Source: Carnobacterium sp.
GTDB lineage: Bacteria; Bacillota; Bacilli; Lactobacillales; Carnobacteriaceae
Assembly: GCA_020431645.1 (NCBI GenBank)
Contig: JAGQHW010000011.1
Coordinates: 1-34,257 of the forward strand
Length of the DNA: 34,257 nucleotides
Reading direction: 5' to 3'
Shown here one piece after another: positions 7,866-15,242 of this stretch (positions are counted from its first letter, which is position 1; each line of letters starts with the position of its first letter). A model generated the notes under the pieces. It was given only the letters and a program-made list of their open reading frames with translations, had not been told where the DNA came from and did not search any database. The translations under genes were made by a program, and so were the position numbers.

Positions 7866-7896
7866 TAAGATTAACGAGTAATAGCCGAATTATAAT
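7866..7896 (+). promoter_or_regulatory. Possible sigma-D-like promoter for the EAL gene, overlapping a TATAAT box
   Basis: TAAG (7866-7869), 14 bases and GCCGAATT (7884-7891) resemble the motility sigma factor consensus (TAAA, 14-16 bases, GCCGATAT) with three mismatches and the same 14-bp spacing as the better site at 23429. A TATAAT (7891-7896) overlaps it, so ordinary sigma-A transcription is an alternative, although no clear -35 is visible for that. Confidence 0.4.
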
Positions 7897-7916
7897 AGTA
7901 GAAAAGGAGGTTTTCC

Positions 7917-8633
7917 ATGGACGCCTTTCAGCTCCATTTTCAGCCCAAAGTAAACGTGCAAAATGATCAAGTTCTCGGTTATGAAGTTTTATTGAGGAAC
8001 AGACAAAACTGTCCTTGTTATCCTGCTTCTGATATGGAGGATATTATTAACAATCAACAAAAGCATGCTGCGTTTCTAACTTGGTTTCAAAAAGAATTAA
8101 CAAAAAAAGCGACATTATATCCAATGGTAAATTTTTCTATTAATTTAGCGCCGAAACAGTTGCTTTATAGAGAAACACATCTTTTTTTAAGTGCGATGCA
8201 GCCATTTAAAAAGCAGTTGCTTATAGAAATAACAGAAGCGCCGATACTCTTTGTTGAAACAGCCCATTTCTCAACGGTCAAAATGATTGATAGCTATTTA
8301 GAATGTGCTCTTTTATCAATAAAAGAAAAGGGATATAGCCTTTCTTTAGATGATGTAGGCTCTGGACGGAATTCGCTAGAACAAGTTCTAAAATATGTTA
8401 AGCATATTAATCAAATAAAATTTTCATTGGTAAAGTATGCCCATAAAGGAATGGATGATGAAACAACTAAACTTTTTTTAAAAGCTTGGAAAAATTTCGC
8501 GGAAAGCTATCAGTTGGAATTGGTAATAGAAGGTATCGAAGATCAGTTGACTAGCAATGCTTTCAAAGAACAAGGAATTCTTCTCCAACAAGGTTATCAC
8601 TTTGGTAAACCATCAAAGAGTTTCAAATCTTAA
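7917..8633 (+). CDS. EAL-domain cyclic di-GMP phosphodiesterase (stand-alone)
   Basis: A 238-residue protein made only of an EAL domain. Such domains hydrolyse cyclic di-GMP to pGpG in the cytoplasm. Catalytic signatures are largely intact: EVLLR in place of EALLR (Glu23), SINLAP (metal-binding Asn), LIEITE, LSLDDVGSG (the paired Asp), IKFS (the Lys), VIEGIED and QQGYHFGKP. One deviation is IKFS where IKID is usual, replacing a commonly conserved Asp with Ser. Because the core metal ligands and Lys remain, activity is plausible but not assured. ATG 7917 has a strong AAGGAGG SD. It is 56 bp upstream of a GGDEF gene and probably forms an operon with it. Confidence 0.9.
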   Translation: MDAFQLHFQPKVNVQNDQVLGYEVLLRNRQNCPCYPASDMEDIINNQQKHAAFLTWFQKELTKKATLYPMVNFSINLAPKQLLYRETHLFLSAMQPFKKQLLIEITEAPILFVETAHFSTVKMIDSYLECALLSIKEKGYSLSLDDVGSGRNSLEQVLKYVKHINQIKFSLVKYAHKGMDDETTKLFLKAWKNFAESYQLELVIEGIEDQLTSNAFKEQGILLQQGYHFGKPSKSFKS

Positions 8634-8689
8634 GATTACCGATAAAAGTGGAATAACAGGATTAAGCTAAAGGATAGGAGGGTACTAAA

Positions 8690-9775
8690 ATAATAAAATT
8701 AATCTTTCAGGGTGCAATCGCTAATCTTTCTGTTATTAGTATGATGTCTTATTTAGGCATAAAACTCATTCCTAATGAAAAAAACTTTATTCTAACTAGA
8801 CAACAGAAACTATTGATTTTCTTATTTGCAGGATTAACAAGCTTTATTGTGATGTCTTTTTCTGTGAATTTGCCGGAAAATATGAAAGTTGATTTGAGAC
8901 ATGTGATTATCATATTCTTAGTTCATTATTTTGGTCCTACATTTTCTATACCAATAACTATTTTTGTTTCCATTTTACGATTATATTGGGGAGTCAATCA
9001 AGCTTCTGTTTTATCTGCTATGGCCTATATTTTAATAGGAGTTGTATTGCCACTTTTAAATAAACACTTGCCTGATTTTATTAATAAATGTGTAACGCTG
9101 ATTATGTATAATACTCTTTTTGTAATAGCATCTGGCTTTAATATGTATTATTTGACTGGAAATATTTTATTCAGTCTTAATGTATTCTTTTTATTTTTGC
9201 TTGTTTCTACTATAGTAGTTGTTTTAGAAAAGTTGTTTGTTGATGACATGATACGAAATCGACAAATGTACCTAAATGAAAAAGAATATGCAAAACGAGA
9301 TTATTTGACAGGTTTACTAAATATGCGAGAGTTCAATAAACAATGGCAATTAAATCAAAAAAATGATGCTTATTACACTACTGCATTTTTAATGATAGAT
9401 ATTGATCATTTTAAACAAATCAATGATACGTACGGGCATCCAAATGGCAATTTAGTTTTACAGCAATTAGCGATGATTTTGAGGATAAATGCTCCAGATA
9501 CTGAGCAAATTTACCGTATAGGTGGAGAAGAATTTTGTCTCATTTTAACTAATTGTACAGCTAATGAATTAAATGATTTAGCTGAAAAGGTAAGGGCGGT
9601 CGTTGCTTCTAAACCCTTTAAGCTCGAAGAGGATAATAGTGTAGAAGTGACTGTTTCGATAGGGTTGGCTTCAACTAGAAATAAAGATTTAAAAAAACTG
9701 TATCGTTCAGCGGATCGTTGTTTGTATCAAGCTAAGGATCAGGGTAGAAATAGAGTCGTTGCGCTGTTGGCTTAA
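8690..9775 (+). CDS. Membrane diguanylate cyclase (GGDEF), probable ATA start
   Basis: A 361-residue protein with an N-terminal membrane sensor (about five or six helices in the first 200 residues, 5TM-LYT-like) and a C-terminal GGDEF domain. The catalytic part runs from RDYLTGLLNMREF through MIDIDHFKQINDTYGH to RIGGEEF, so it should make cyclic di-GMP from two GTP. The usual inhibitory RxxD site before GGEEF is absent (PDTE). The first conventional start, ATG 8741, has no SD and would cut into the first helix. AGGAGGG (8676-8682) lies seven bases before an in-frame ATA at 8690, after a TAG at 8675, and translation from there adds a membrane-like segment (IKLIFQGAIANLSVI). It follows the opposing EAL gene, giving a synthesis/breakdown pair. 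Confidence 0.88.
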   Translation: MIKLIFQGAIANLSVISMMSYLGIKLIPNEKNFILTRQQKLLIFLFAGLTSFIVMSFSVNLPENMKVDLRHVIIIFLVHYFGPTFSIPITIFVSILRLYWGVNQASVLSAMAYILIGVVLPLLNKHLPDFINKCVTLIMYNTLFVIASGFNMYYLTGNILFSLNVFFLFLLVSTIVVVLEKLFVDDMIRNRQMYLNEKEYAKRDYLTGLLNMREFNKQWQLNQKNDAYYTTAFLMIDIDHFKQINDTYGHPNGNLVLQQLAMILRINAPDTEQIYRIGGEEFCLILTNCTANELNDLAEKVRAVVASKPFKLEEDNSVEVTVSIGLASTRNKDLKKLYRSADRCLYQAKDQGRNRVVALLA

Positions 9776-10032
9776 CATAGATGTATAGAGACAGAATGAA
9801 AATTTTTAAAATAAGAAATTATTGAAAATTAATATAAAAAGATGGGATGTTTTTGCGAACATACTAAAACTTCTCACTTTAAATTTCATATTTGAGTCTG
9901 TCACTCAACAAAAACAAAAAGCGATTCCGTTTCACAGGAATCGTTTTTTTGCAGTTTACTATTATCAGAAAGGGTTGTGTTTAATTTTTCAACAGCCTTT
10001 ATGTTTACTTTCCTTTTTTTAAGCTAAAAAGC
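9776..10032. other. Intergenic region after the GGDEF gene
   Basis: Holds the GGDEF terminator (9913-9950) and then AT-rich sequence leading into the promoter at 10033. An open frame crosses the hairpin but has no SD and looks spurious. Confidence 0.6.
9913..9950 (+). terminator. Rho-independent terminator of the EAL/GGDEF pair
   Basis: A CGATTCC/GGAATCG stem (9922-9928 with 9937-9943, 8-base loop) is flanked by an A-rich left side and seven T residues. Confidence 0.8.
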
Positions 10033-10082
10033 TTTACAAAAAATACCCTTGTAGGTATAATGTGTATACGGTCAAGGGTATA
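10033..10082 (+). promoter_or_regulatory. Sigma-A promoter with two CsoR/CstR-like operators for the sulfur operon
   Basis: TTTACA (10033-10038), a 17-bp spacer and TATAAT (10056-10061). Operator 1, ATACCC-TTGT-AGGTAT (10043-10058), sits in the spacer at the same offset as in the promoter at 4908. Operator 2, ATAC-GGTCAAGG-GTAT (10066-10081), covers the expected transcription start. The two are 23 bp apart, about two helical turns. Tandem operators of this type precede the persulfide-induced cst operon in staphylococci, and enterococci have a related CstR system. The 5' leader to the first gene is about 130 bases and shows no obvious structure. Confidence 0.75.
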
Positions 10083-10202
10083 GAGTTAAAAAGCAAACAG
10101 ACTGAATTTAAGAGTATAAAAGAATGAGTAACAAAACTTTAGTCATCGTTATCTTTGAATAAAATTGTACTAAGAAATAGGATGAAAATTAGGAGGAATA
10201 CT

Positions 10203-10508
10203 ATGTTTTTTAAAAAAGTACCATCTATTTCTACAAAAGAGTTAGAAAATAAATTAGCAGATAAACCACAAATTATTGATGTTCGTGAGCCTCATGAATT
10301 TAAGGCTGGACATATATCAGGTGCTAAAAATGTCCCACTTGGGAAAGTTGCAAATCATACTACAAAAGGAACGACTTATGTTGTGTGTCAATCTGGGATG
10401 CGTAGCAAGAGAGCAACCAAACAATTATTAGCTAAAGGACAAGATGTTGTGAACGTACGTGGCGGAATGTCAAGTTGGACAGGTTCTGTCAGAGGAGGAA
10501 AGTTGTAA
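10203..10508 (+). CDS. Single-domain rhodanese (sulfurtransferase)
   Basis: A 101-residue rhodanese-fold protein that would carry sulfane sulfur as a cysteine persulfide. The fold markers are IIDVREPHEF and GHISGAKNVP, and the active loop is CQSGMRS with Cys62. The C-terminal VRGGMSSWTG motif is also typical. ATG 10203 is chosen for its AGGAGGA SD seven bases upstream; the longer frame from TTG 10155 has no SD. It overlaps the next gene by one base (TAATG). It has no signal peptide, so it should act in the cytoplasm, probably passing sulfur to or from the reductase encoded next. Its specific donor is unknown. Confidence 0.93.
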   Translation: MFFKKVPSISTKELENKLADKPQIIDVREPHEFKAGHISGAKNVPLGKVANHTTKGTTYVVCQSGMRSKRATKQLLAKGQDVVNVRGGMSSWTGSVRGGKL

Positions 10509-12160
10509 TGAAAATTGTCATTATTGGTGGAGTAGCCGGTGGAATGTCTGCGGCAACAAGATTAAGACGCTTAAACGAAACAGCAGAAATTATTGTATTA
10601 GAAAAAGGACCATACGTATCCTTCGCTAACTGTGGTTTGCCTTATTACATTGCAGGTGAGATAGAGGAAAGAAGCGACTTATTGGTTCAAACACCAGAAC
10701 AATTGCACGCACGTTTTGGATTAGATGTACGCCCTAATAGTGAAGCGATGCTAATCGATTCTGATAAAAAAGAAGTTGAAGTAAAGTCTGAAAAAGGAAC
10801 CTATACGTTATCTTATGATAAATTAATTCTTTCTCCTGGTTCTAAAGCTTTTGTACCAACAGCTGAAGGGCTAGCTGAAGCCGAAAATGTCTTCACTTTA
10901 CGTTCTGTACCAGATGTAGATAAGATTATGCATCACGTAGAAAAACTTAACCCTAAAAAAGCAGTGGTTATTGGAGCTGGTTTTATTGGTTTAGAAATGG
11001 CGGAAAGCTTAGTTAATCGTGGTATTCATGTTACGATTATTGAGAAAGTACCGCACGTATTGCCACCTTTTGATGAAGAAATGGCTGCCTTTTTAACAAA
11101 AGAACTAGAAAGAAATGGCGTTAAATTGCATACCAATCTTGCAGCAAGTGCTTTTAAAGAAAAAGGTCGAATAGTGGTATTGGAAAATGGTGAAGAATTA
11201 GAAAGTGACTTAACACTAATGTCTGTAGGTGTTATTCCAGAGACAACTGTTGCGAAAACAGCGAATATTCAAACAGGTATTCGTGGTGGAATAGTGGTAG
11301 ATTCAACTTACGAAACAAGTGTTAAAGATATTTACGCTGTTGGTGATGCTATTATTGTTAAACAACAAATTACTGGTGAAGACACAATGATTGCGCTAGC
11401 CTCACCTGCTAACCGTCAAGGCAGACAAGTTGCTGACGTTATTAGTGGGTTAAATAGAAAGAACAAAGGCAGTATCGGTACAGCAATTGTGCGTGTATTT
11501 GACGTAGTAGCTGCATCAACAGGTTTAAATGAGCGCCAATTGAAACAAAGTGGTTTAGACTATGCTGTTGTTCATGTGCAAGGTAAAAATCATGCAGGTT
11601 ACTACCCTAATGCGAGCACTATTTTATTGAAACTTTTATTTAACGCTACTACTGGTAAAATTTATGGAGCACAATCCATTGGAGAAGATGGTGTAGATAA
11701 GAGAATTGATATCATCGCAACAGCGATTAAAGGTGAATTGACAGTTGAAGATTTACCAGAATTAGAATTCACATATGCTCCACCATTTGGTTCAGCTAAA
11801 GATCCAGTCAATATGGCAGGGTATGCAGCAGTGAACATGATGGAAGGGTTATCTGAATCTGTTCAGTGGCACGAATTAGAACGTATGCAAGAAGACGGTT
11901 GGTTGTTATTAGACGTGCGAACAGAAAGCGAATTAGCAACGGATGGTAGATTAAAAGACGCTTTATCTATTCCATTAGATGATTTACGTGAGCGCTTGGA
12001 TGAATTACCAAAAGAACAACCTATTATTGTTAGTTGTCAAAGTGGCTTACGCAGCTACATTGCAGAACGAATCTTAAAACAAAACGGATTTACTGCTAAA
12101 AACTTAGATGGTGCTTTTGCACTTTATTCTGTAGTAAATTCACAAAAGGTGGTTAACTAA
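10508..12160 (+). CDS. CoA-disulfide/CoA-persulfide reductase with C-terminal rhodanese domain
   Basis: A 550-residue fusion. Residues 1-445 form a pyridine-nucleotide disulfide reductase with an FAD Rossmann motif (GGVAGGMSAATRLRRL) and an NAD(P)H motif (VIGAGFIGLEMAESL). The single active-site cysteine is in SFANCGLPYY (Cys42), the CoA-disulfide-reductase pattern rather than a CxxxxC pair. The dimer domain contains FTYAPPFGSAKDPVN. The C-terminal rhodanese has LLLDVRTESE and CQSGLRS (Cys510). Such fusions reduce CoA disulfide or CoA persulfide, releasing sulfide, and the enterococcal CoA-persulfide reductase is the nearest described role. The start is ATG 10508, overlapping the preceding stop, with GAGGAGG before it. 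Genes for rhodaneses on both sides support persulfide clearance. Confidence 0.94.
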   Translation: MKIVIIGGVAGGMSAATRLRRLNETAEIIVLEKGPYVSFANCGLPYYIAGEIEERSDLLVQTPEQLHARFGLDVRPNSEAMLIDSDKKEVEVKSEKGTYTLSYDKLILSPGSKAFVPTAEGLAEAENVFTLRSVPDVDKIMHHVEKLNPKKAVVIGAGFIGLEMAESLVNRGIHVTIIEKVPHVLPPFDEEMAAFLTKELERNGVKLHTNLAASAFKEKGRIVVLENGEELESDLTLMSVGVIPETTVAKTANIQTGIRGGIVVDSTYETSVKDIYAVGDAIIVKQQITGEDTMIALASPANRQGRQVADVISGLNRKNKGSIGTAIVRVFDVVAASTGLNERQLKQSGLDYAVVHVQGKNHAGYYPNASTILLKLLFNATTGKIYGAQSIGEDGVDKRIDIIATAIKGELTVEDLPELEFTYAPPFGSAKDPVNMAGYAAVNMMEGLSESVQWHELERMQEDGWLLLDVRTESELATDGRLKDALSIPLDDLRERLDELPKEQPIIVSCQSGLRSYIAERILKQNGFTAKNLDGAFALYSVVNSQKVVN

Positions 12161-12456
12161 TGTATCAATCTATTTCAATGCCAGAATTCGAACAAGAGTG
12201 GAAAAAAACAACGCGTTCTTTAGTTGATGTTCGCGAGTTAGACGAATGGGAAAATGGTCATGTTGAAGGAGCTATCCATTTGCCCCTCAGTGATTTTCCA
12301 GACTTAAAAGGTAGACTTGAAAAGGGAAAAGAGTATTTTGTTATGTGCCATTCAGGTGGACGTTCTGCTATGGCCTGTCAATATCTAGCTAAAGATGGAT
12401 TTACTGTTACAAATGTCATGGGTGGTATTTCTGCATGGAGAGGCGACGTTGTCTAA
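12160..12456 (+). CDS. Second single-domain rhodanese
   Basis: A 98-residue rhodanese that starts within the stop of the reductase gene (TAATG), so translation is coupled. Markers are LVDVRELDEWENGHVEGAIHLP and the active loop CHSGGRS (Cys63), ending in VMGGISAWRG. It differs from the first rhodanese mainly in the active loop (HSGG against QSGM), which can alter the preferred donor or acceptor. It is the last gene of the operon and its product is expected in the cytoplasm. A role in moving sulfane sulfur between thiols and the CoA reductase is inferred. Confidence 0.93.
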   Translation: MYQSISMPEFEQEWKKTTRSLVDVRELDEWENGHVEGAIHLPLSDFPDLKGRLEKGKEYFVMCHSGGRSAMACQYLAKDGFTVTNVMGGISAWRGDVV

Positions 12457-12520
12457 GGATCTTTGACAAGCACCGCTAATCAATAAAAGATTAAACCCAA
12501 TCAATTAAACAACTGTAGCA

Positions 12521-12558
12521 GAAAGCAAAGAGACAAATTTATTTGTTTCTTTGCTTTC
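12521..12558. terminator. Long hairpin after the sulfur operon, probable terminator
   Basis: An 18-bp inverted repeat (12521-12538 with 12541-12558, one G-T wobble, 2-base loop). The right arm is T-rich but no clean T-run follows, so termination is likely rather than certain. Its right arm overlaps the -35 region of the next promoter. Confidence 0.6.
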
Positions 12559-12599
12559 ATACTTGCTATAATAGAAGTTGCTCCTTAACAGAGCAACTT
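12543..12599 (+). promoter_or_regulatory. Promoter and 5' leader hairpin of the fetAB-like operon
   Basis: TATAAT (12567-12572), preceded by a TGC extended -10, pairs with a weak TTGTTT -35 (12543-12548, 18-bp spacer). Right after it, at about the start of the mRNA, a 9-bp stem (AAGTTGCTC 12575-12583 with its complement 12591-12599) is followed by a short T-run. It could be a 5' stabiliser or an attenuator. Confidence 0.5.
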
Positions 12600-12642
12600 T
12601 TTGTATTTTTTAAGCAAATTTTTTAAAAAAAGGAGACCACTT

Positions 12643-13311
12643 ATGTATGAGCCGATAATTGAATTGAACCACGTAAGTTTTAAAGTAGCAGATAAATTAA
12701 TTTTGAATGATGTCAACTTTTCAGTAGACAAAGGCGAGTTTGTAACAATCACTGGACCTTCTGGAAGTGGCAAAAGTACGTTACTAAAAATAATAGCTTC
12801 TATGCTTTCTCAAACAGCGGGAACCATTCAGTATAAAGGGAAAAAGATTGAAGAGTATGATCCGATTGACTACCGTAAAGAAGTATCTTATGGGTTTCAA
12901 ACCGCTGTATTATTTGGGAAAACAGTAAAAGATAATTTGGTTTTTCCATACGAAATTAGGCAAAAATTATTCGATCAAGATAAAGCAATTGGTTACTTAG
13001 AAAAAGTAGGCTTGGATGAGACTTATTTGACAAAAAATATTAATGATTTGTCGGGTGGAGAAAAACAACGGATTGCCTTGATACGCAACGTCTTAATTTT
13101 ACCAGAAGTTCTTTTACTGGATGAAGTTACTAGTGCATTGGATGAAGAAAATAAAAAAATAATTGGTCACTTTATCGAAGAAATGAATCAAACCGAGCAA
13201 GTTACCGTTTTGTGGGTGACACACAACCCTAGTGAAGTAGCGGAATCAGATCGAGTGATATCTATTATTAATGGAGGAGTGAAAGAAAAAAATGGACTTG
13301 AGAATCAATAA
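12643..13311 (+). CDS. ABC transporter ATPase, FetA/YbbL type
   Basis: A 222-residue ABC ATPase of the small family paired with UPF0014 permeases (FetAB, also called YbbL/YbbM). In Escherichia coli that pair exports iron and protects against peroxide. Motifs in order are Walker A (GPSGSGKST, residues 38-46), Q-loop (Gln86), signature LSGGEKQR (136-143), Walker B (VLLLDEVTSALD) and a switch His in WVTHNPSE. ATG 12643 is preceded by AAAAAGGAGA; the longer frame from 12601 overlaps the leader hairpin and lacks an SD. Its end overlaps the permease gene by 20 bases. Iron as substrate is inferred from the family only. Confidence 0.88.
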   Translation: MYEPIIELNHVSFKVADKLILNDVNFSVDKGEFVTITGPSGSGKSTLLKIIASMLSQTAGTIQYKGKKIEEYDPIDYRKEVSYGFQTAVLFGKTVKDNLVFPYEIRQKLFDQDKAIGYLEKVGLDETYLTKNINDLSGGEKQRIALIRNVLILPEVLLLDEVTSALDEENKKIIGHFIEEMNQTEQVTVLWVTHNPSEVAESDRVISIINGGVKEKNGLENQ

Positions 13312-14050
13312 TACCTCTTTGATATTTGCAATGGGACTAGTTTTAGTAGCCTTAGCCATTGTTTATCGAGAAAAATTAGATCTAGGAAAAGATATTATTA
13401 TTGGCGTTATTAGAGCAGTCATTCAATTGGTTATCGTTGGGTATGTTCTGGGTTATGTTTTCAAATTAGACAATAACATTATTACGTTCACAATGGTATT
13501 GGTTATTATTTTTAATGCTTCTTATAATGCTGGCAAAAGAAGTCAAGGGCTTCCGAATGCTTTTAAAATCTCTTTTATTGCTATTTTAACAGCGACATCA
13601 TTGACCTTAGTAATCTTGTTGTTGTCTGGCTCACTTGTTTTCAAACCGTCTCAAATTGTTCCTATTACAGGTATGATTGCGAGTAATTCAATGATTGCTA
13701 TTGGCATTAGTTACCGGAATTTAAACGGAAAATTTGCTGATCAAAGGCAACAAGTTCTGGAGAAACTAGCTTTAGGAGCAGACTTAAAGCAAGCCTCTAT
13801 CTCTATTGTCAGAGACAGTATTAAAGCGGGCATGTCACCCACGATTGATTCTGCCAAGACGGTTGGATTAGTTAGTTTACCAGGTATGATGTCAGGTTTA
13901 ATGTTTGCTGGAGTCGATCCTACACATGCAATAAAATATCAAATTATGGTAACCTTCATGCTGCTTTCTACAACGAGTATAGCCTCTGTCATTGCGAGTT
14001 ACATGGCTTATAAGAATTTTTATAATGAGCAAAAACAATTGATTGGGTAA
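13292..14050 (+). CDS. ABC transporter permease, FetB/YbbM (UPF0014) type
   Basis: A 252-residue membrane protein of the UPF0014 family with about seven hydrophobic helices. Family landmarks are IRAVIQLVIVGYVL near the N-terminus, IIFNASYNAGKR, ITGMIASNSMIAIG and the SAKTVGLVSLPGMMSG stretch, which holds the usual small-residue and Pro pattern. It pairs with the ATPase encoded immediately upstream; the 20-base overlap implies coupled synthesis. Expected function is metal, probably iron, export from the cytoplasm. Its place just after the persulfide operon may be a coincidence, though sulfide stress and labile iron are linked physiologically. Confidence 0.88.
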   Translation: MDLRINNTSLIFAMGLVLVALAIVYREKLDLGKDIIIGVIRAVIQLVIVGYVLGYVFKLDNNIITFTMVLVIIFNASYNAGKRSQGLPNAFKISFIAILTATSLTLVILLLSGSLVFKPSQIVPITGMIASNSMIAIGISYRNLNGKFADQRQQVLEKLALGADLKQASISIVRDSIKAGMSPTIDSAKTVGLVSLPGMMSGLMFAGVDPTHAIKYQIMVTFMLLSTTSIASVIASYMAYKNFYNEQKQLIG

Positions 14051-14101
14051 GGATATATAGTATATTTACTAAACTCGTTAACTATTTAGAAATAAAATAC
14101 A

Positions 14102-14146
14102 AAAGAACGTTCACGGACACAACTAGTGTGAGGTGAACGTTTTTTT
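14102..14146 (+). terminator. Rho-independent terminator of the fetAB-like operon
   Basis: An AACGTTCAC stem (14106-14114 with 14133-14141), with a further ACAC/GTGT pairing inside, is followed by a run of T residues to 14146. Confidence 0.85.
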
Positions 14147-14180
14147 GTTATAAAATGAGAGTAAAAAGATAGAACAATTG

Positions 14181-14251
14181 AGCATGCTAGTCTAGTTGAT
14201 TAAAAGACTGTATAATAAAAATAAAGGTAACAGACAGAAATCAAGCATGCT
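14181..14251 (+). promoter_or_regulatory. Putative promoter region of the esterase operon with paired AGCATGCT palindromes
   Basis: A TATAAT at 14211-14216 is the likely -10, with no good -35. The 8-bp palindrome AGCATGCT occurs at 14181-14188 and 14244-14251, on either side of it and exactly 63 bp apart. They may be operator half-sites of an unknown regulator. Confidence 0.4.
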
Positions 14252-14287
14252 GAAGTAGTAAGGAAATAATAGATAAGAGGCGAAAAA

Positions 14288-15214
14288 ATGAATCCAATCG
14301 TTAAACTAGCTTTAAAATTAGTGTCTTCTCCAAAAATAAATATGGAAGAAGATTATTTATGGATTCGAAAGGTTCAGCGTTTTTTTTCAGGAAAACCGAT
14401 TCGCTCAAACTATCGAATTTTAGATCGAAAAATTTATTCAGCAGACAAAAGTCACGATATTCCAGTACGTATTTTCCAGCCAGCAGAAAAAAAATCAGAT
14501 GATGTGTTATTATTTTTTCATGGTGGCGGATGGGTAATTGGGGATATCAATACGTATACAAAGCCATGTATAAATATGGCGGATTTAACTGGAAGAACGG
14601 TTTATTCAGTGGATTACCGTCTAGCACCTGAGCACCCTTATCCAGCTGGACTGGAAGATTGTTACCGTGTTGCAGACGCGATGTTAGACAATTTATCGTT
14701 AATCGGTTTAACAAGCGCATCTCAATTAACCTTAATTGGTGATTCAGCTGGTGGAAACTTGGCAGCTGCTGTCTCTTTATTGCTACGAGACAATCGAAAA
14801 GACCAACCACAAAAACAAATTTTACTTTATCCTGTTACGTACTGGGATCATACGGAAAACTCTCCTTATGAGTCGATTAGAACAAAGGGGACAGATTATG
14901 GATTAACTGCAAAAAAAGTGAGTGAATATATGGATTTGTATCAACCAGATGAAGAGAAAAGAAAAAGTCCCTATATTTCTCCATTAATGGCATCCGATCT
15001 TACCAGACAACCTGACACATTAGTTCTGACATCTGAAAATGACCCTTTGCGAGACGAAGGTGAGGCGTATGCAAAAGTACTAGAAAATGCTGGGAATAGG
15101 GTACGTGTTCACCGAGTTAAAGAAAGTGTTCATGGTTTTATTACGTATCCTAAAATCTCAAAGTTAGTGGTAGAGGCTTATCAGCAGATAAATGACTTTT
15201 TAGATGAGGAGTAA
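14288..15214 (+). CDS. Alpha/beta-hydrolase esterase of the hormone-sensitive lipase family
   Basis: A 308-residue serine hydrolase. The oxyanion motif HGGG is at 78-81 and the nucleophile motif is GDSAGG (Ser153). The acid is expected at Asp252 (ENDPLRDEG) and the histidine at His282 (VHGF). YRLAPEHPYPAGLED is diagnostic of the HSL branch. No signal peptide is evident. It would hydrolyse, or perhaps transfer, small acyl esters. It starts at ATG 14288 with a modest AGAGG SD and is 28 bp upstream of the acyltransferase-like gene. That neighbourhood suggests the two act on one ester or lipid product, but the substrate cannot be read from the sequence. Confidence 0.9.
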   Translation: MNPIVKLALKLVSSPKINMEEDYLWIRKVQRFFSGKPIRSNYRILDRKIYSADKSHDIPVRIFQPAEKKSDDVLLFFHGGGWVIGDINTYTKPCINMADLTGRTVYSVDYRLAPEHPYPAGLEDCYRVADAMLDNLSLIGLTSASQLTLIGDSAGGNLAAAVSLLLRDNRKDQPQKQILLYPVTYWDHTENSPYESIRTKGTDYGLTAKKVSEYMDLYQPDEEKRKSPYISPLMASDLTRQPDTLVLTSENDPLRDEGEAYAKVLENAGNRVRVHRVKESVHGFITYPKISKLVVEAYQQINDFLDEE

Positions 15215-15242
15215 GAAATAAGAAGGAAAAGGAGGAAATAAG

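Noticed and set aside
9822-10022. 66-codon open frame after the GGDEF gene
   Set aside because: It starts at TTG with no SD, runs through the terminator hairpin and has a composition unlike a real protein.
10475-10507. Extended N-terminus of the CoA reductase
   Set aside because: The FAD-binding strand starts at ATG 10508, and the extension lies inside the rhodanese gene.
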